Assembly: GCA_027475525.1 (NCBI GenBank) | Contig: JAMWFC010000005.1 | Coordinates: 496,001 to 560,000, forward strand | Direction: 5' to 3' | Source of the DNA: Macrolepiota albuminosa | Taxonomy: Eukaryota > Basidiomycota > Agaricomycetes > Agaricales > Agaricaceae | DNA length: 64,000 nt | Part shown: positions 9,980 through 20,510 of the stretch, piece after piece | Layout: each line of letters begins with the position of its first letter | How positions within the stretch are numbered: the first letter of the stretch is position 1 | The notes under the pieces: generated by a model | What the model was told of the DNA's origin: nothing | What the model saw: the letters and a program-made list of their open reading frames with translations, nothing else | Database searches by the model: none | Program-made: the position numbers and the translations under genes

Positions 9980-12090
9980 GAGCGACAAGGCGTAATTAAC
10001 GCTGACCTAGTCCAGCCCAGAGACACAGGCCCTGAGGTTCATAAGACACATGCATCGTCACTATAACTCCAGGAAACACCTTGAGAAACGGATTGTGCAT
10101 GTCATTGTCAGACGATGGGAAGATCACAGACTGTCCTGTATGGACAGACCAAGCTCATATTCGACAGTCCTCGCCCGCGGCGAAGGGGAAGTCATAGGTG
10201 GGATCCACGGTTGATTCCACGCCTTTGAGTGTAGGAATTATGGTGTCCTTGGTACTGCGCAAGTGTGATGCCTTTCACGGGTGAAACGAGAGTCAAAGGT
10301 CATCAACTGCAGCAAAAGGAAGTATGTAGAGTAAAGAACGTACTTTGTCGTTCATGTAACTGGTGAGTAGCTGCCACTCGACCAACATTTTCAAATGCAA
10401 GACGCTTGTACATCGTTGATTAAGGAAGCGGACATTGGAGAATTTCTGACCACGTTTGCCGAGACCCTTGTCAAATCACATAATGTTTCTGTTAAGGCAC
10501 TCGGCAAAGATTGTGGTCTGATCACTTCTCTCGTTATCTGGTCAGAAATAGGTTGAAACATACACCGTGTTACTGCACCGCGAAAACGTCATTGTGCGTT
10601 TCCAAATCTTGCACTGGAAAAGCGTCGATGTCCGCGCATGTAGACCGCTTTCTTTGACACTCCTTTAGGCATGACCGTGAGATTAAGACTCACTAGAAGA
10701 AGTCAAAGTACCTAGTACTAAGGAGGCCTCTTCCAGGTGGGAAGATCAGATGTCGTGCATTTCATTCGGGCTCGAGTGATATTCGTCTATTCGGATTTTA
10801 GATGTGAAATTGATCGTGATCATGAGTTGGTTCACTTACCCCGCCAGATTGAGATCCTGAACAACTATCTTTGAAGACGGACCAAAGGATGTGGCACTTG
10901 GTATAAAAAACGAGTTGATGTCGAAAGCAGCAAAAGAACCTTCTGACATGCAACGAGCGCCAGATATACTAATTGAGGACACCTACTCTTTCACAATTAG
11001 GACAAGACATCTATTAAAAGTTTTTTTTTACAAACTTCCGCTTCAGGTTGTAGGTTGACATCAGCCTGAAGGAGACTAGTGTCACGCTCTACATTGGAGT
11101 ATAACCATCCTTGACTGTCGCCGATGAAGTGGTGGGTAACCCCGTGAAAAACACTCTATGCGACCAAAAACTGGAACGAATAATTTATGCACGCATGTTG
11201 TATTGGTGTATTGAGAACGGACGAAATCGCTGCATTTGAGAGGCCTGGTATCTTTCATTGGTGCAATGGGATATCCGAGCTTTTTCATTCAAGTGCCATG
11301 AAGAAAGTCGCCGACGTTCGTGAGAATGACTTGAGTGATCGTCTGCGTTTAACACAAGTGTTGGTTAAAACAAGGGAACCTTTGGCTTCGATGAAAGTAG
11401 AAAATATCAATTCTGTGGCGTGTCGAAGTAGAAGCCCGGTAGCTCGGCTGGCATAGTCAGAAACCTGAACGTCCTGAGATGAAAAGTCGAGTCGTGGTCC
11501 GGTCACGAGTACTTCGTTGGTAACCGCACGTGTACGTCTTATATCTTACGTAACTGTGCCAAAATGGGCTGGCCTGACGGTCACGAGGCACGAGAGAGTG
11601 GTCCCTCTGCAGTTGATCGGAAGTTTAGGTGAGAGAGTGTAGCGTCGAACCGGTACTATGTAACGCAGCTGAGGACAGAGCGGCGTCATGATCTGAGAAT
11701 GTTGCGCTACGATCAAGCCCTGAAGGATGCGACGATGTTCCGGGAACTGCAGCTGGAGTACATGGACGTGATGGGCTAGGTGCAGCTTTGTTTATCGATT
11801 GGCGGATCTCAATTCTACGTTGGGCTGCCTCAATGAAGTCCTCAGCCTCATCAGGCCTGAATCCTGTCCGAAGTGACTGGACAAGCCCACTGATGGTGAG
11901 AGTGTTGAACGGGTCGTCGCCGAGGCCAGGAATGGAGAGTGCGAGCGCGTGAATGTAAACTGAGGAATGAGTCGAATGTGAGTGTTTGTGAGTGCAACCG
12001 CCGTCAAAGAGGGCGCGGTCATCAATGACAGAAAGGAGTGGCCACGCGGGGCCAGTGCTGGCTTGACTCGGCCAGTGCGGGGACACGACA
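9980..12090 (-). CDS. unassigned multi-exon host gene or gene remnants
   Basis: Several minus-strand peptides read like real exons but I cannot join them. At 11625-12086 an open stretch contains IPGLGDDPFNTLTISGLV and DEAEDFIEAAQRRIEIR, then Ser/Thr/Pro-rich sequence. At 11285-11506 another reads RLDFSSQDVQVSDYASRA and ATELIFSTFIEAKGSLVL. At about 10850-10960 the peptide EGSFAAFDINSFFIP...KIVVQDLNLAG ends at a good GTAAGT donor. At 10050-10250 there are pieces such as VDPTYDFPFAAGED and NPFLKVFPGVIVTM. These could be one gene or a decaying one. A WD-repeat protein is conceivable for the last part, but nothing is diagnostic and no function is proposed. Exon limits are not resolved. Confidence 0.3.
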
Positions 12091-12763
12091 ATAAGCGTAT
12101 TGAAGGTGTGGAATACAATATACGTAACTACGAGTTATGCACAAAAGTATTTGTACGTATTAGTATTTAAGGTGTCTGTGCAGCCTGGTACTGTAACAAC
12201 AGAGAGACCCCTCGACTGTTTCATCGACGAGCTTCTGGGCTGTCTCAGATTTTGATCTGACATCCTCGAGACTTTGCTAAGGGCACAACTCTCAGACGCT
12301 TGCAAGGCATGCTCGGAAGAAGCTTGAAGAGTGTGACGAACGCAGGTCTCGCAACCACAGACTTGAGCATTCTCAGTGATCATAGATGACGATGCAAAGC
12401 GAGTAAATATTGACGAAAAGACGAGAAGATGACTATAATAAAACTAGTAAATGTGAGTGGGGGGGCGACGCGACCTTCCCATCGCGCACTTACTTTAGCT
12501 ATTTTGGTGAATGCGAGAAGACGAGCAGACCAAACTGTGAAATAGCTAATGTGAGGGGTGAGCAAGGCTCACTTGAAAGGTGTGGCTTGCGGTCTCACCA
12601 ATCGAGCGCGACGTAAGATGGATTATATAAAGAAGATGACGAGCGTCGCAATAGCTGTGAGGACGAACGGAGTTCGTGGTGAGACCGATATAACTGTGTG
12701 AAGGAGCAACGACGTGCTCACCTGGCAGGCGATGGGGAAGGAAATGGAAGTTTAGTTTATTGT
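12091..12763. other. intergenic DNA with one unassigned minus ORF
   Basis: An 82-codon minus frame (12135-12383, starting MITENAQVCGCETC) is open, but no family is recognised. It may be an exon of the gene at 9980-12090. The rest, up to the inverted repeat arm, shows nothing clear. Confidence 0.3.
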
Positions 12764-13338
12764 AGGACGATCCTGACCTCGTCGAGAATTGGGACAATGA
12801 GGTATGGGCATCAGAATGGATTTGATTAGTGTACTGTATTCTTCGATGCTTATCAGAATAGTGTTGATGAGTCCTGGGCCTGATCATCGGTCTGTTTCGC
12901 CAAGCGACAAGGCATGCTCTCGATGACTCGCGTCAGGGACTCTCGTTCCTTTGCTAACATATTTGGCTATCCGTGAAGGTGTTGGGGTGTATGAGATAGA
13001 TTTGAGGAGAGTAAAACGCACAAGGAACCGAGAGATATGAGGGCAAACGTAGCACACGCCCAGTTCCCCGCCACGAAAGCAGCTGAAGGGACCCTCAGTC
13101 TGAGATACTTTAAAGGCCGACTAAATGGGACGCACAAGCAGACTTCGCCTGAACGATACCGATCCTCAAGCCGCTCGCTATTCCACCCAACAGACTGTTC
13201 CGTGCACAAGGGACATCCAATATGAGTGATGCTACGATATGCATCTACGAATCAGTTTCCAGTAGGGGATGGTATCTTTGAGGGCGGGGGTGGAATAGGT
13301 GGAATAGACGAGCCACACGGCGCGTTTGAGGATGACAT
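12764..13338 (-). pseudogene. inverted pseudogene copy of COX20 plus phosphatase 3' exon (arm 2)
   Basis: Reverse-complement copy of 8106-8696. Read on the minus strand from 13338 it starts like COX20, but the conserved Trp codon in GNW is TGA (GGAAACTGATTC) and a 2-bp deletion in the HIGDVP segment shifts the frame. The second arm end carries, on the plus strand, a last phosphatase exon that is still open (DDPDLVENWDNEVWASEW and stop) but lacks its upstream exons. It is a dead partial duplicate of the convergent gene pair; the 8.1-kb copy is functional by comparison. Confidence 0.85.
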
Positions 13339-13675
13339 CGTCAGCCTCTGCTGCTGTCGCGAGAACGGATCACGGGATAAGGACAGGAACGGGTCGTAGA
13401 GTAGCACTCGAGCGGCCGCGTGCAAATCAACTCGAGGTGAATACTATGAGGTGAGAGAGCGACTGCGCGCTCACCTGTGCTGCACCGGGGCAATCGAAGA
13501 GAGATGGCAGCACAAGAATGAAGGAGCCTTGCTGTTCCCGACTTATGGCGCTATGCCGAGAACGGCTTGAAGTTTCTTTTGTGAAAGTAAACAAACGCGA
13601 ACGATTATCATGCAGAGGCTTCCTCGGAACCCGAGAAATATTGGCACGTGATGCAGTGTCCAGGATGAACCAACC
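13339..13675. other. short region between COX20 pseudogene and MITE
   Basis: On the minus strand this segment stays open for about 100 codons after the MITE (VPRKPLHDNRSRLF region). It could be the displaced C-terminus of the broken deaminase gene. That link is weak and no domain is recognised. Confidence 0.3.
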
Positions 13676-14170
13676 TCACTGCTGGTACTGGAAAGTATTT
13701 CCATTAAAAAAGTACAAAAGAAACCTGTTATACCACTTCTACGTTGTTTTTTCCCAAGAAATATATCAATATTTCCCCACTAAAATAGTTAGAAAAATTT
13801 TCACCTTTTTCCCAACTTTTTTCCAATGAAAAAAGAAATATATCAATATTTCCCCACTAAAATAGTTAGAAAAATTTTCACCTTTTTCCCAACTTTTTTC
13901 CAATGAAAAATACTATCTTTTTACCATCCTTTTCCTAGAAATAGTGCATTTTTTAGGAAAAAAGTGAGAAAAAGCAGCATTTTTTCAGAAAAACAGTGGC
14001 AAAAGGTGACATTTTTCCTTGTAAAACAGTTGAGAAAAAGATAAACATTTTTCTAAATATTTTGGTGAGAAAATGCTTACATATTTCTTGGGTAAACACC
14101 ACATAGAAGTGGTATAACAGGTTTCTTTTGTACATTTTCCAATGGAAATACTTTCCAGTGCCAGCAGTGA
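13676..14170. mobile_element. MITE with long terminal inverted repeats
   Basis: The ends are inverted copies starting TCACTGCTGG(T/C)ACTGGAAAG and staying alike for roughly 90 bp, through a shared AAAAGAAACCTGTTATACC block to AAGAAATAT. The interior is A/T-rich with no coding capacity. The apparent length of 495 bp includes one 77-bp duplicated stretch. No clear target-site duplication is seen. The right end sits directly against the deaminase 2 frame, which runs into the element and picks up a foreign tail. Confidence 0.72.
13756..13909. repeat. 77-bp perfect tandem duplication (inside the MITE)
   Basis: Copies 13756-13832 and 13833-13909 are identical, within A/T-rich MITE sequence that also forms part of its inverted repeat. 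Confidence 0.94.
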
Positions 14171-15149
14171 CTGTCACACTGTTCATTGTCAATCAATGCT
14201 GCCGTGGGATAAGGCCATGCATGAGCACCAGCAGTCCTCCATCTACCGTTCGCGAGAAGCTTCAAAAGTGTTTCGCACTGGAGACAGCTCCTTTTACCGC
14301 AGCACACTGGAATGAACTGCCTGTTGGTCTCATCTTTTCCGGCCAGATGAAGGACGATTTGAATCTCAGCGTGCAGCCTCAGCGTGATGGAAACCTCCTG
14401 TGTGTATGAATCTTCCCAAGCACCTTTTCGATGCTCATTGAATTTTTCGTTCAAGTACTCAATTGTCAGCCTTCGAACGATTGGGTGGTTTCTCATGCTT
14501 TCTCTTGCAAGGTTCAAAGCAATGTCCGAAACACTCGGAATAACAAGTTTCTTCATCCTCGTGACATGCTTGGGTGATGCTATTAGTTTCGGAACCCAAG
14601 TGATATCAACCAAACAAAATCTTCGAATGAAATCTATGAGCTCGCGAATGCGAAGATATGACCGCATTTTATCGAGATTTCTCTTGAACTTTGGGAATAC
14701 ATAGCTATCAATCCAGGATTTGACGGTAGGCAGGGAATTAGTCTCCAGAGACTCAAAGAAGACTGAGTCACTCAGTGCAGCTGCAGCATTCGCAAATAAT
14801 ATAAAAGATACAGCTGTATCTTTCCGTGTATTGAGTCCTAGCCCATTCTTCAAGGTTTTGATGATACCCTTCAGGGTCTGTTCGAGACCCGCACTTGATA
14901 TATTGATACCTTGCACTTTACGAAGGTTCAGAAATTGTTGACCTCGTGCAGGGAACTCTATCTGAAGGTTTCAAATGTCTTTTTCCCTGCAGTACGCTTC
15001 AACAACAGAGTTGAATGTTATGTCTTTGAATTCAAAGTGAGATCTCTGACTTTGTTGACGCGGCGCTGAACACTTTCCTTTCCGCGCTTAACCAAAAATG
15101 GGACAAAAGCATCGAGCTGCTGTCGATCAGTCTTTGAAGTCACCATCAT
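14171..15149 (-). pseudogene. second OTT_1508-like deaminase, broken
   Basis: The minus strand from about 15149 reads LDAFVPFLVKRGKESVQRRVNKVRD, which aligns with FESMIPFLATYSQASVNKRIRHLRD of deaminase 1; stops or frame changes follow. The longest open part (14916 down) has SYLRIRELIDFIRRF...DITWVPKL, matching YLRVGLLIKFWKK...DITWIPAI of copy 1. It then has the zinc signature His-Ala-Glu (LHAEIQIVLHL, residues 182-184 of that ORF) and CLQC (211-214). After ALIDNEQ the frame runs into the MITE at 14170. The catalytic residues survive, but the N-terminal frame is broken and the C-terminus replaced, so it is probably non-functional. Confidence 0.7.
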
Positions 15150-15273
15150 CCTTAGAGTTGGGTCACCAAATTGCCATGGTCACCTAGAAAGCCTACCCAG
15201 TCCATAGAAGATGCACTTAATATGAACAAGCTCAAAGTAAAATATAAGAATAGCTACCATTCATTGGTTCATG

Positions 15274-18200
15274 CTAGCAGACACCAGCAGCATTACCATC
15301 TGCTGCTTTAAAATTGAAGAGAATATTTCGTTCTTGATGCAAGACATAAAACTACACATGAATGAGTTATTTCCAGACAAACCAGACACTTAGAATTGAC
15401 TAACCCACACTAGAAAAATGTGCTCCATCCACACCATTCCCTCTTTCTCACTGCATGAGAAGATGTGCACATAATCTGCAGTATTTTCAAAGAAAGAAAG
15501 CTTGTCAGTAGACTTGACAGCAAACGAGAAGGGCCGAGGAGCCTTGTGTAAACGAGTAATGAAGTATGCGTCGAAATTCGAGAGAGAACACAGAAGGACC
15601 TCGTCTCGTCCCTAGAGTTTCAATCTCGGGTTAGCGTTGACGAAATGATCACATTGGAATAACCAACGTTATCTCGTTTCGAGTGCCATAAGCAATGCTC
15701 GCGAAGTTGGAGCCAACGTTTGTTCCATTTTCCGCGTTTACTTTCCCATTCAACGTAACCGGAATATGTCGGCGAGGCACTCGGCATAGCCTATTATGCG
15801 TAGAGCTTTTGTCAGCAGCATGGAAACATGTTTGAGTCATGGCACTGACAGAACGACTAAGGGGTATTGCTAATGGAGTCAACTTGATGACAAACGTGTT
15901 CATCAACTTGTCCTTATTCCAAGATGCTTGAACGTCGGACAAAAGCTCGAAACTCCTTATGGGACGTTCTGTCAAAACACCAGTAATTGTCAGTGGACGC
16001 TCCATTGCCAAAAAAGCCGCGGCTCACCCATGCCAAAGTCTTGGGCGACTTCCCACACCATCCAATCGCCACTACCGACCCATCCTTTGAGGGATCCCTG
16101 GGCTTCGATTATTTCAATGACGTCACCGGCATTGGTTGAAGGTCCGATTTCAACCATGTTAAAGCGCTGCATGTCACCGATGAATACGCGTTGCTGTATG
16201 ACAGGACCTCGCATAGTGGGCGGTGAAGTAGATACAGCGAGCGCGTCAGGTGGAAGCGGTGGGACTGGCGGGCGCGTCGGGCTCAGCCGACGAGGTCTTT
16301 CCATTTCCAATGAAGATCGCGCTGATCTTGACTCTGGGTTTTTCATGACTCTCCGAGGTTCCTCGCCTGACCTCCTCGGTAATGGTCTGAACGAGTTCTC
16401 TTCTTGTGTACGTGATGAGAATGACCGTGGACTCGTGCTCGTGCCGTCTTCTTTTCGAGTGAGGCTGCGCGCAAGTTTTCGCCCGGCGTCAATAGGTAGA
16501 GGCACTGTGTGTAGGTGATGTTCTTCGAATTTTTTGCTTTCATAACGATGGAATGAACGTGACGGTCGCAACGTTGAACGATCAATTGGTGGTGCGATCG
16601 TTGACGATGCAAGCACAGGATATGCAGGCTCTTTCATACCATGGCCGGCACTTCTTGGCCGGCTTGCCTCTCTGCGACTTGATCTGGAAGATTGTGTTGT
16701 AGATGATGGTGGATCTCTCATTTCCATGTTGTGAAGTCTTCTTGTAAGGTCTTTGGGTGAGAAAGGCTGCATTTCTGAGGTAGGGACTGTCTTGGGAGGC
16801 GCACGACGTAGGGACCTCGACGCGTGTAAAGCAGCTTCCCGAGAACTTGACATGGGAGCTCTTGTTGAAGGCTCCCCCGCCCCAGGAGGACGGGTTGACG
16901 TCACTTCATGCGGAGTAGACGATAAGAGAGCTCGGGCCGCAGCGCGCGCGGCCCTCCGTTGTTCTCTTTCCTCCTGGACTTGCTGCCGGATCGTCTTTTG
17001 AGCTTTTAGAGCATTGGGAATACATCGTGCAAGCGGGACATCATCATCAGATGATGGGAGCGGAGCCTCTTTCGGTGCGGGTTCACCATAGTCGTCAGTC
17101 GAGTCCTCGTCAGAGGCAGACGCCTCGGACTCCGAAGGAGTCGAAAAACTGGAATGGTTGATGCGCCTACGTTTGTCGTCCTCGTCCTCGTCATCCCCAC
17201 GTCCTCCGAATCGAGTGACGCTACTCTCATGAGCCCGCCTATTCCCGTCATTTCCACTCGCTTGTCTTACGTTCGATCCGCTCGAGTGTTCCCACCTTCC
17301 ACTCGATTGCCCATGTACATTTTCCCTTCCAGATCCGTCAACGAGCTCTCCAGCATCGTCAGCATCGTCAACCGGCATTTGAACCTGTTCCGGAGGAGAC
17401 CTGTCTCGGAAGTCAGTGGATGCAGACTGTTGAATAGTTCCTGCCGATGTTCCAGGTCCGTAGTTCATGTCCGATTTACTGAAGAGTTCTGAGTATATGG
17501 CACTAGCAGAGAGGTCACCGCTAGTGGAATCCAAGAGGTCGTCGGAGGACCAATAGGAGCTGATGATACTGTGGGAGTCGAAGTGAGAGTCTGGGAAAAT
17601 GAAGCCGTCAGGCGAAGGTCTGAGAATATCACTGTCTTCAGCAGATGAAACACTGTCGTTAGGGTTGTTGAAACTTGTCCACTGGTATTCCGGTGAACTG
17701 ATCGAAGAAGAAGATGTCGTAGACGTGGAACAGGACAGATACAACTCGAATGATGTGATGTAATCATCATCGTCTAAAGAATCTGAGGAATCCAGAGAAA
17801 CTTCTGAATCAGCACCGCAGAATGGCTCGTCTTGTCCAGCGAGGGATGTCTCAGGCTCCTTATTCACGAAGATGGAAGGATCCTCGTCTCCGCGAGTCAG
17901 CGTGTTCTCATCCGAGTTGTATTTGGAAGGTTCTGGCGAGTCAACATCTGATGCACTATGGGTGGGCGTAATGTGCGACGAGTTCTGGACTAAGGCCTCT
18001 TGTGAGGTAGATGATTCCTCAGAGGATCGGCTGGCGTCGAGTTGATCCCATGGCTCAAAGGGCAGCCTTGCACCAACCCTACCTTTTCGAACCTGGACAA
18101 ATAAAGTTAGAACGACATAAACCCTGTATTACAATACACAAGGTACACGCGCCTTTTTTGAAAGAACGACGTTCATACGGGCGAGAGTATCGAGGGAGGG

Positions 18201-19063
18201 TAATGAAGGTCGAGGGGCAAACGCTGGTTTCGAGTACGCTGGACGCGCGCGTCCCGATAGCGTCCTGGATACACCAGGCGAGAACTGTCGACTAGTGGGG
18301 GGAGGAGATGAAAGGAAACTTGGCTTGGTATCGGAGGTATGGGGAGTCAAAGGGGATCGCGGTGTCTGTGGTGGAGATTGTGATTCAAGGGGTGTGATAG
18401 CTGTAGGTGAAGGTGAAGGAGTAGGTGAAGGAGTGACGAAGGCTGGTACCGTTGAGAGATTTGCAAAAGGGTCGTCATCGAGTAGGAAACCTGGTGGAGG
18501 GGAATCTAGAGCAGACGGTACTGGTGTAATATTCAGAGGCCAAGCGCTACTGGACACGGTTTGGTCATATGACTGGCTCGCCATGGACTGAGAACGGGCT
18601 CTCCCGGGATAGGCGCTGAACACGTCCGTAGTTGGTGATGGTGGTGCTGTAAGGAACGAAGGAATAAAGATAGACTGCAAGGAACGTCGTTTCTTCGCCA
18701 TCCTGGCTCGACGGCGACGAGAGGATTTCTTAACAAAAGCGTGGTTTCCGCTTGGCGAAGCTATGTATATGGAGCTGCCCGGGGTATCGGTGACCAAATA
18801 TCCTGGGAAACGGGTCTATGAGGGTATCAACAGTCAATCTAACGCGTCGAATGTTGACAGAGATGCGAGAGCACTCGTCGCGTGCTTACCAGGAGAAACG
18901 CTGAATCCTCGGCCGGTGCAGGAAGCTGATCGCGCGGTGGATCTTTGACGAGAACGCGAGGGTGATGCCGCAAGCTCTCCCGCGATTTCTCGTCTGTTTG
19001 GATATTATAGACGTCCAGAACAGAAGCAACATTCTGCAATGCCTTTGAAGAACGGTCTGCCAT
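15274..19063 (-). CDS. large Ras-association and PH domain protein (RA-PH)
   Basis: Seven exons: 19063-18890, 18815-18147, 18092-16028, 15968-15850, 15790-15668, 15611-15405 and 15351-15274. All six introns are 53-74 nt with GT...AG ends, and the phase is consistent, giving 1144 residues. Residues 1-900 are low-complexity, rich in Ser, Pro, Arg and acidic runs (basic SSRRRRARMAKKRR near 85-100). Residues about 912-1000 form an RA-like fold (QRFNMVEIGPSTNAGDVIEI, WMVWEVAQDFGMERPIRS). Residues about 1018-1125 form a PH domain (SGYVEWESKRGKWNKRWLQL, VLLCSLSNFDAY, RPFSFAVKSTDKLSFFENTAD). The tandem RA-PH arrangement suggests a Ras- or Rap-like GTPase effector that binds membrane phosphoinositides, perhaps in polarity or actin control; that role is inferred from domain order. 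No frame breaks or 77-bp duplications occur. The weakest donors are GTCAGT (intron 4) and GTTGGT (intron 5). Confidence 0.88.
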
Positions 19064-19325
19064 ATGGGGTTCAGCAAAAAACCGGGGTGCTTCCTAGTGA
19101 TCGAATGGTGATAAGAATATCCGGAGGTCGTGCCGCACGACTCCGCAAGAGTGCGTGTCGTTGCTGTGGGCGTCGAGCAGGACAGTGGTCGATGAAGAGA
19201 AAAGGCGACTTGAGGCTTCAGTGGACGCGCTAAGTAAGTAATAAATATTTGTGCCATGCGGTCCCCGACTCTCTTACGTAAGTAACGAGAAGAGGGTTAT
19301 GTCCTGATGAATAGTCTTCGTCCTG
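19064..19325. other. 5' flank of the RA-PH gene
   Basis: Likely promoter and 5' UTR of the RA-PH gene. No other coding sequence was recognised. Confidence 0.4.
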
Positions 19326-19412
19326 TCAAAGGCACTTTAGTCACGTGCGTCACGTGCTCTGTCAAGCTTTGGCTTTGCTTTCCTGCACGCATCTGAATAG
19401 TCTTCGTCCTCT
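19326..19412. repeat. diverged single copy of the 93-bp CACGTG repeat
   Basis: It shares long blocks with the repeats at 20147 and 35955: GGCACTTT, two CACGTG sites, AAGCTTTGGCTTTGCTTT, CCTGCACGCATCTGAATAG. It is the most diverged copy here. Confidence 0.75.
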
Positions 19413-20146
19413 GCAGCTCTTAGCGAGATTTGATGAGAGTTCGGATGAGGTAGAGTAGTCAAAGTTTTTAGCGCCCAATCGGCCGCTGAGACGACCACTT
19501 TTATAAAATTTTTACTTGAAGCGGCGAACGTAGCTGTGGCTGTACACCATGTAGTATGTAATATGAAAATAAAAGTCCAAGATATTTTAGGGAGAGGTGG
19601 GAGGGTGCGCGAAGAAAGTAAGACTACGCTAATAAAAAATTTGTGAAGACTCGACTCGCAAATTATAATCAATTCTTTCGAGCAAACGTACGACTGTAGA
19701 CTGCTTTGAATAATGAGATGACTGGTCGACTGCTGACAACTGTAAAATCGACCTTACTTCTTAGAGTAGTGATGCCCAAAGATGAGCAGGACAACTGCGA
19801 TGAGGATGAATCACTACTCTGCGAAGGATGTCAATTACTGATGAACTGTGTGTGAGCGACTCTGTGCTGACCTGACTGGGGACTGTGATGGTGCAGGTGC
19901 AAGGCCGTTGCACGACTGGAAGAAAATTTTTCTGCAAGACCGTTGCATGGGTTACAGTGCAATCAACATGCATGTAACGTGACTGACTGAGACTTCGGCC
20001 CTACTGTTTCTGACCCAACCTCTGCCAATGCCATGGTGTCGAATCGGAAACGGCCGCTGATGTCTTGATGGACTGTGGGTATGCCTGCTTGTACACACAG
20101 AGGCCTCTGATAACGCTCCTTACCTTCAGAACCCGCTTTTTTGTCG
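19413..20146. other. non-coding DNA between repeat copies
   Basis: No gene was recognised. Scattered short ORFs show no motifs. It separates the host island from the repeat hit by the LINE. Confidence 0.4.
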
Positions 20147-20300
20147 ACCTGCCAAAGGCACTTTGCGTCACGTGCACTTGCTTCATGTGCTCTGCCAAGC
20201 TTTGGCTTTGCTTTCCTGCACGCACCTGCCAAAGGCACTTTGCGTCACGTGCACTTGCTTCATGTGCTCTGCCAAGCTTTGGCTTTGCTTTCCTGCACGC
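20147..20300. repeat. two 77-bp copies of the CACGTG repeat
   Basis: Copies 20147-20223 and 20224-20300 are identical. Here the 77-bp spacing may be the same assembly artefact seen elsewhere, or a real variant of the 93-bp unit lacking the 16-bp ATCTGAATAGTC segment. Directly right lies the LINE target duplication. Confidence 0.85.
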
Positions 20301-20310
20301 ATCTGAATAG

Positions 20311-20315
<5 letters not shown>
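20301..20315. repeat. target-site duplication of the LINE (left copy)
   Basis: ATCTGAATAGTCTTT here is repeated at 35955-35969 on the far side of the LINE. The end within the T-run is ambiguous by a base or two. Confidence 0.85.

Positions 20316-20343
<28 letters not shown>
20313..20343 (-). other. LINE poly(A) tail
   Basis: Uninterrupted run of 31 T on the plus strand, at the 3' end of the minus-strand LINE and beside its target duplication. Confidence 0.9.
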
Positions 20344-20344
<1 letters not shown>

Positions 20345-20510
20345 GCGGAGCGTTATCTTTCAAATAGCATTCAACAACTAACAACTGTGCCCCTTCGGGG
20401 TTAGCCTATCCTGCCCGCTGTTGTGTAGACGTATTGCCTACTGTTAAGGTGTCCACCCTGAGGAAATGCTTTATGCACACTCCTGGTATGGAGTAGTGTG
20501 GGATTTCGTG

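Noticed and set aside
16343..17770. Several medium ORFs on both strands across the RA-PH gene
   Set aside because: They are shadows of the long third exon, in other frames, without motifs.
20313..20343. Poly-T as a transcription terminator or microsatellite
   Set aside because: It lies at the 3' end of the minus-strand LINE next to a 15-bp target duplication, so it is the poly(A) tail.
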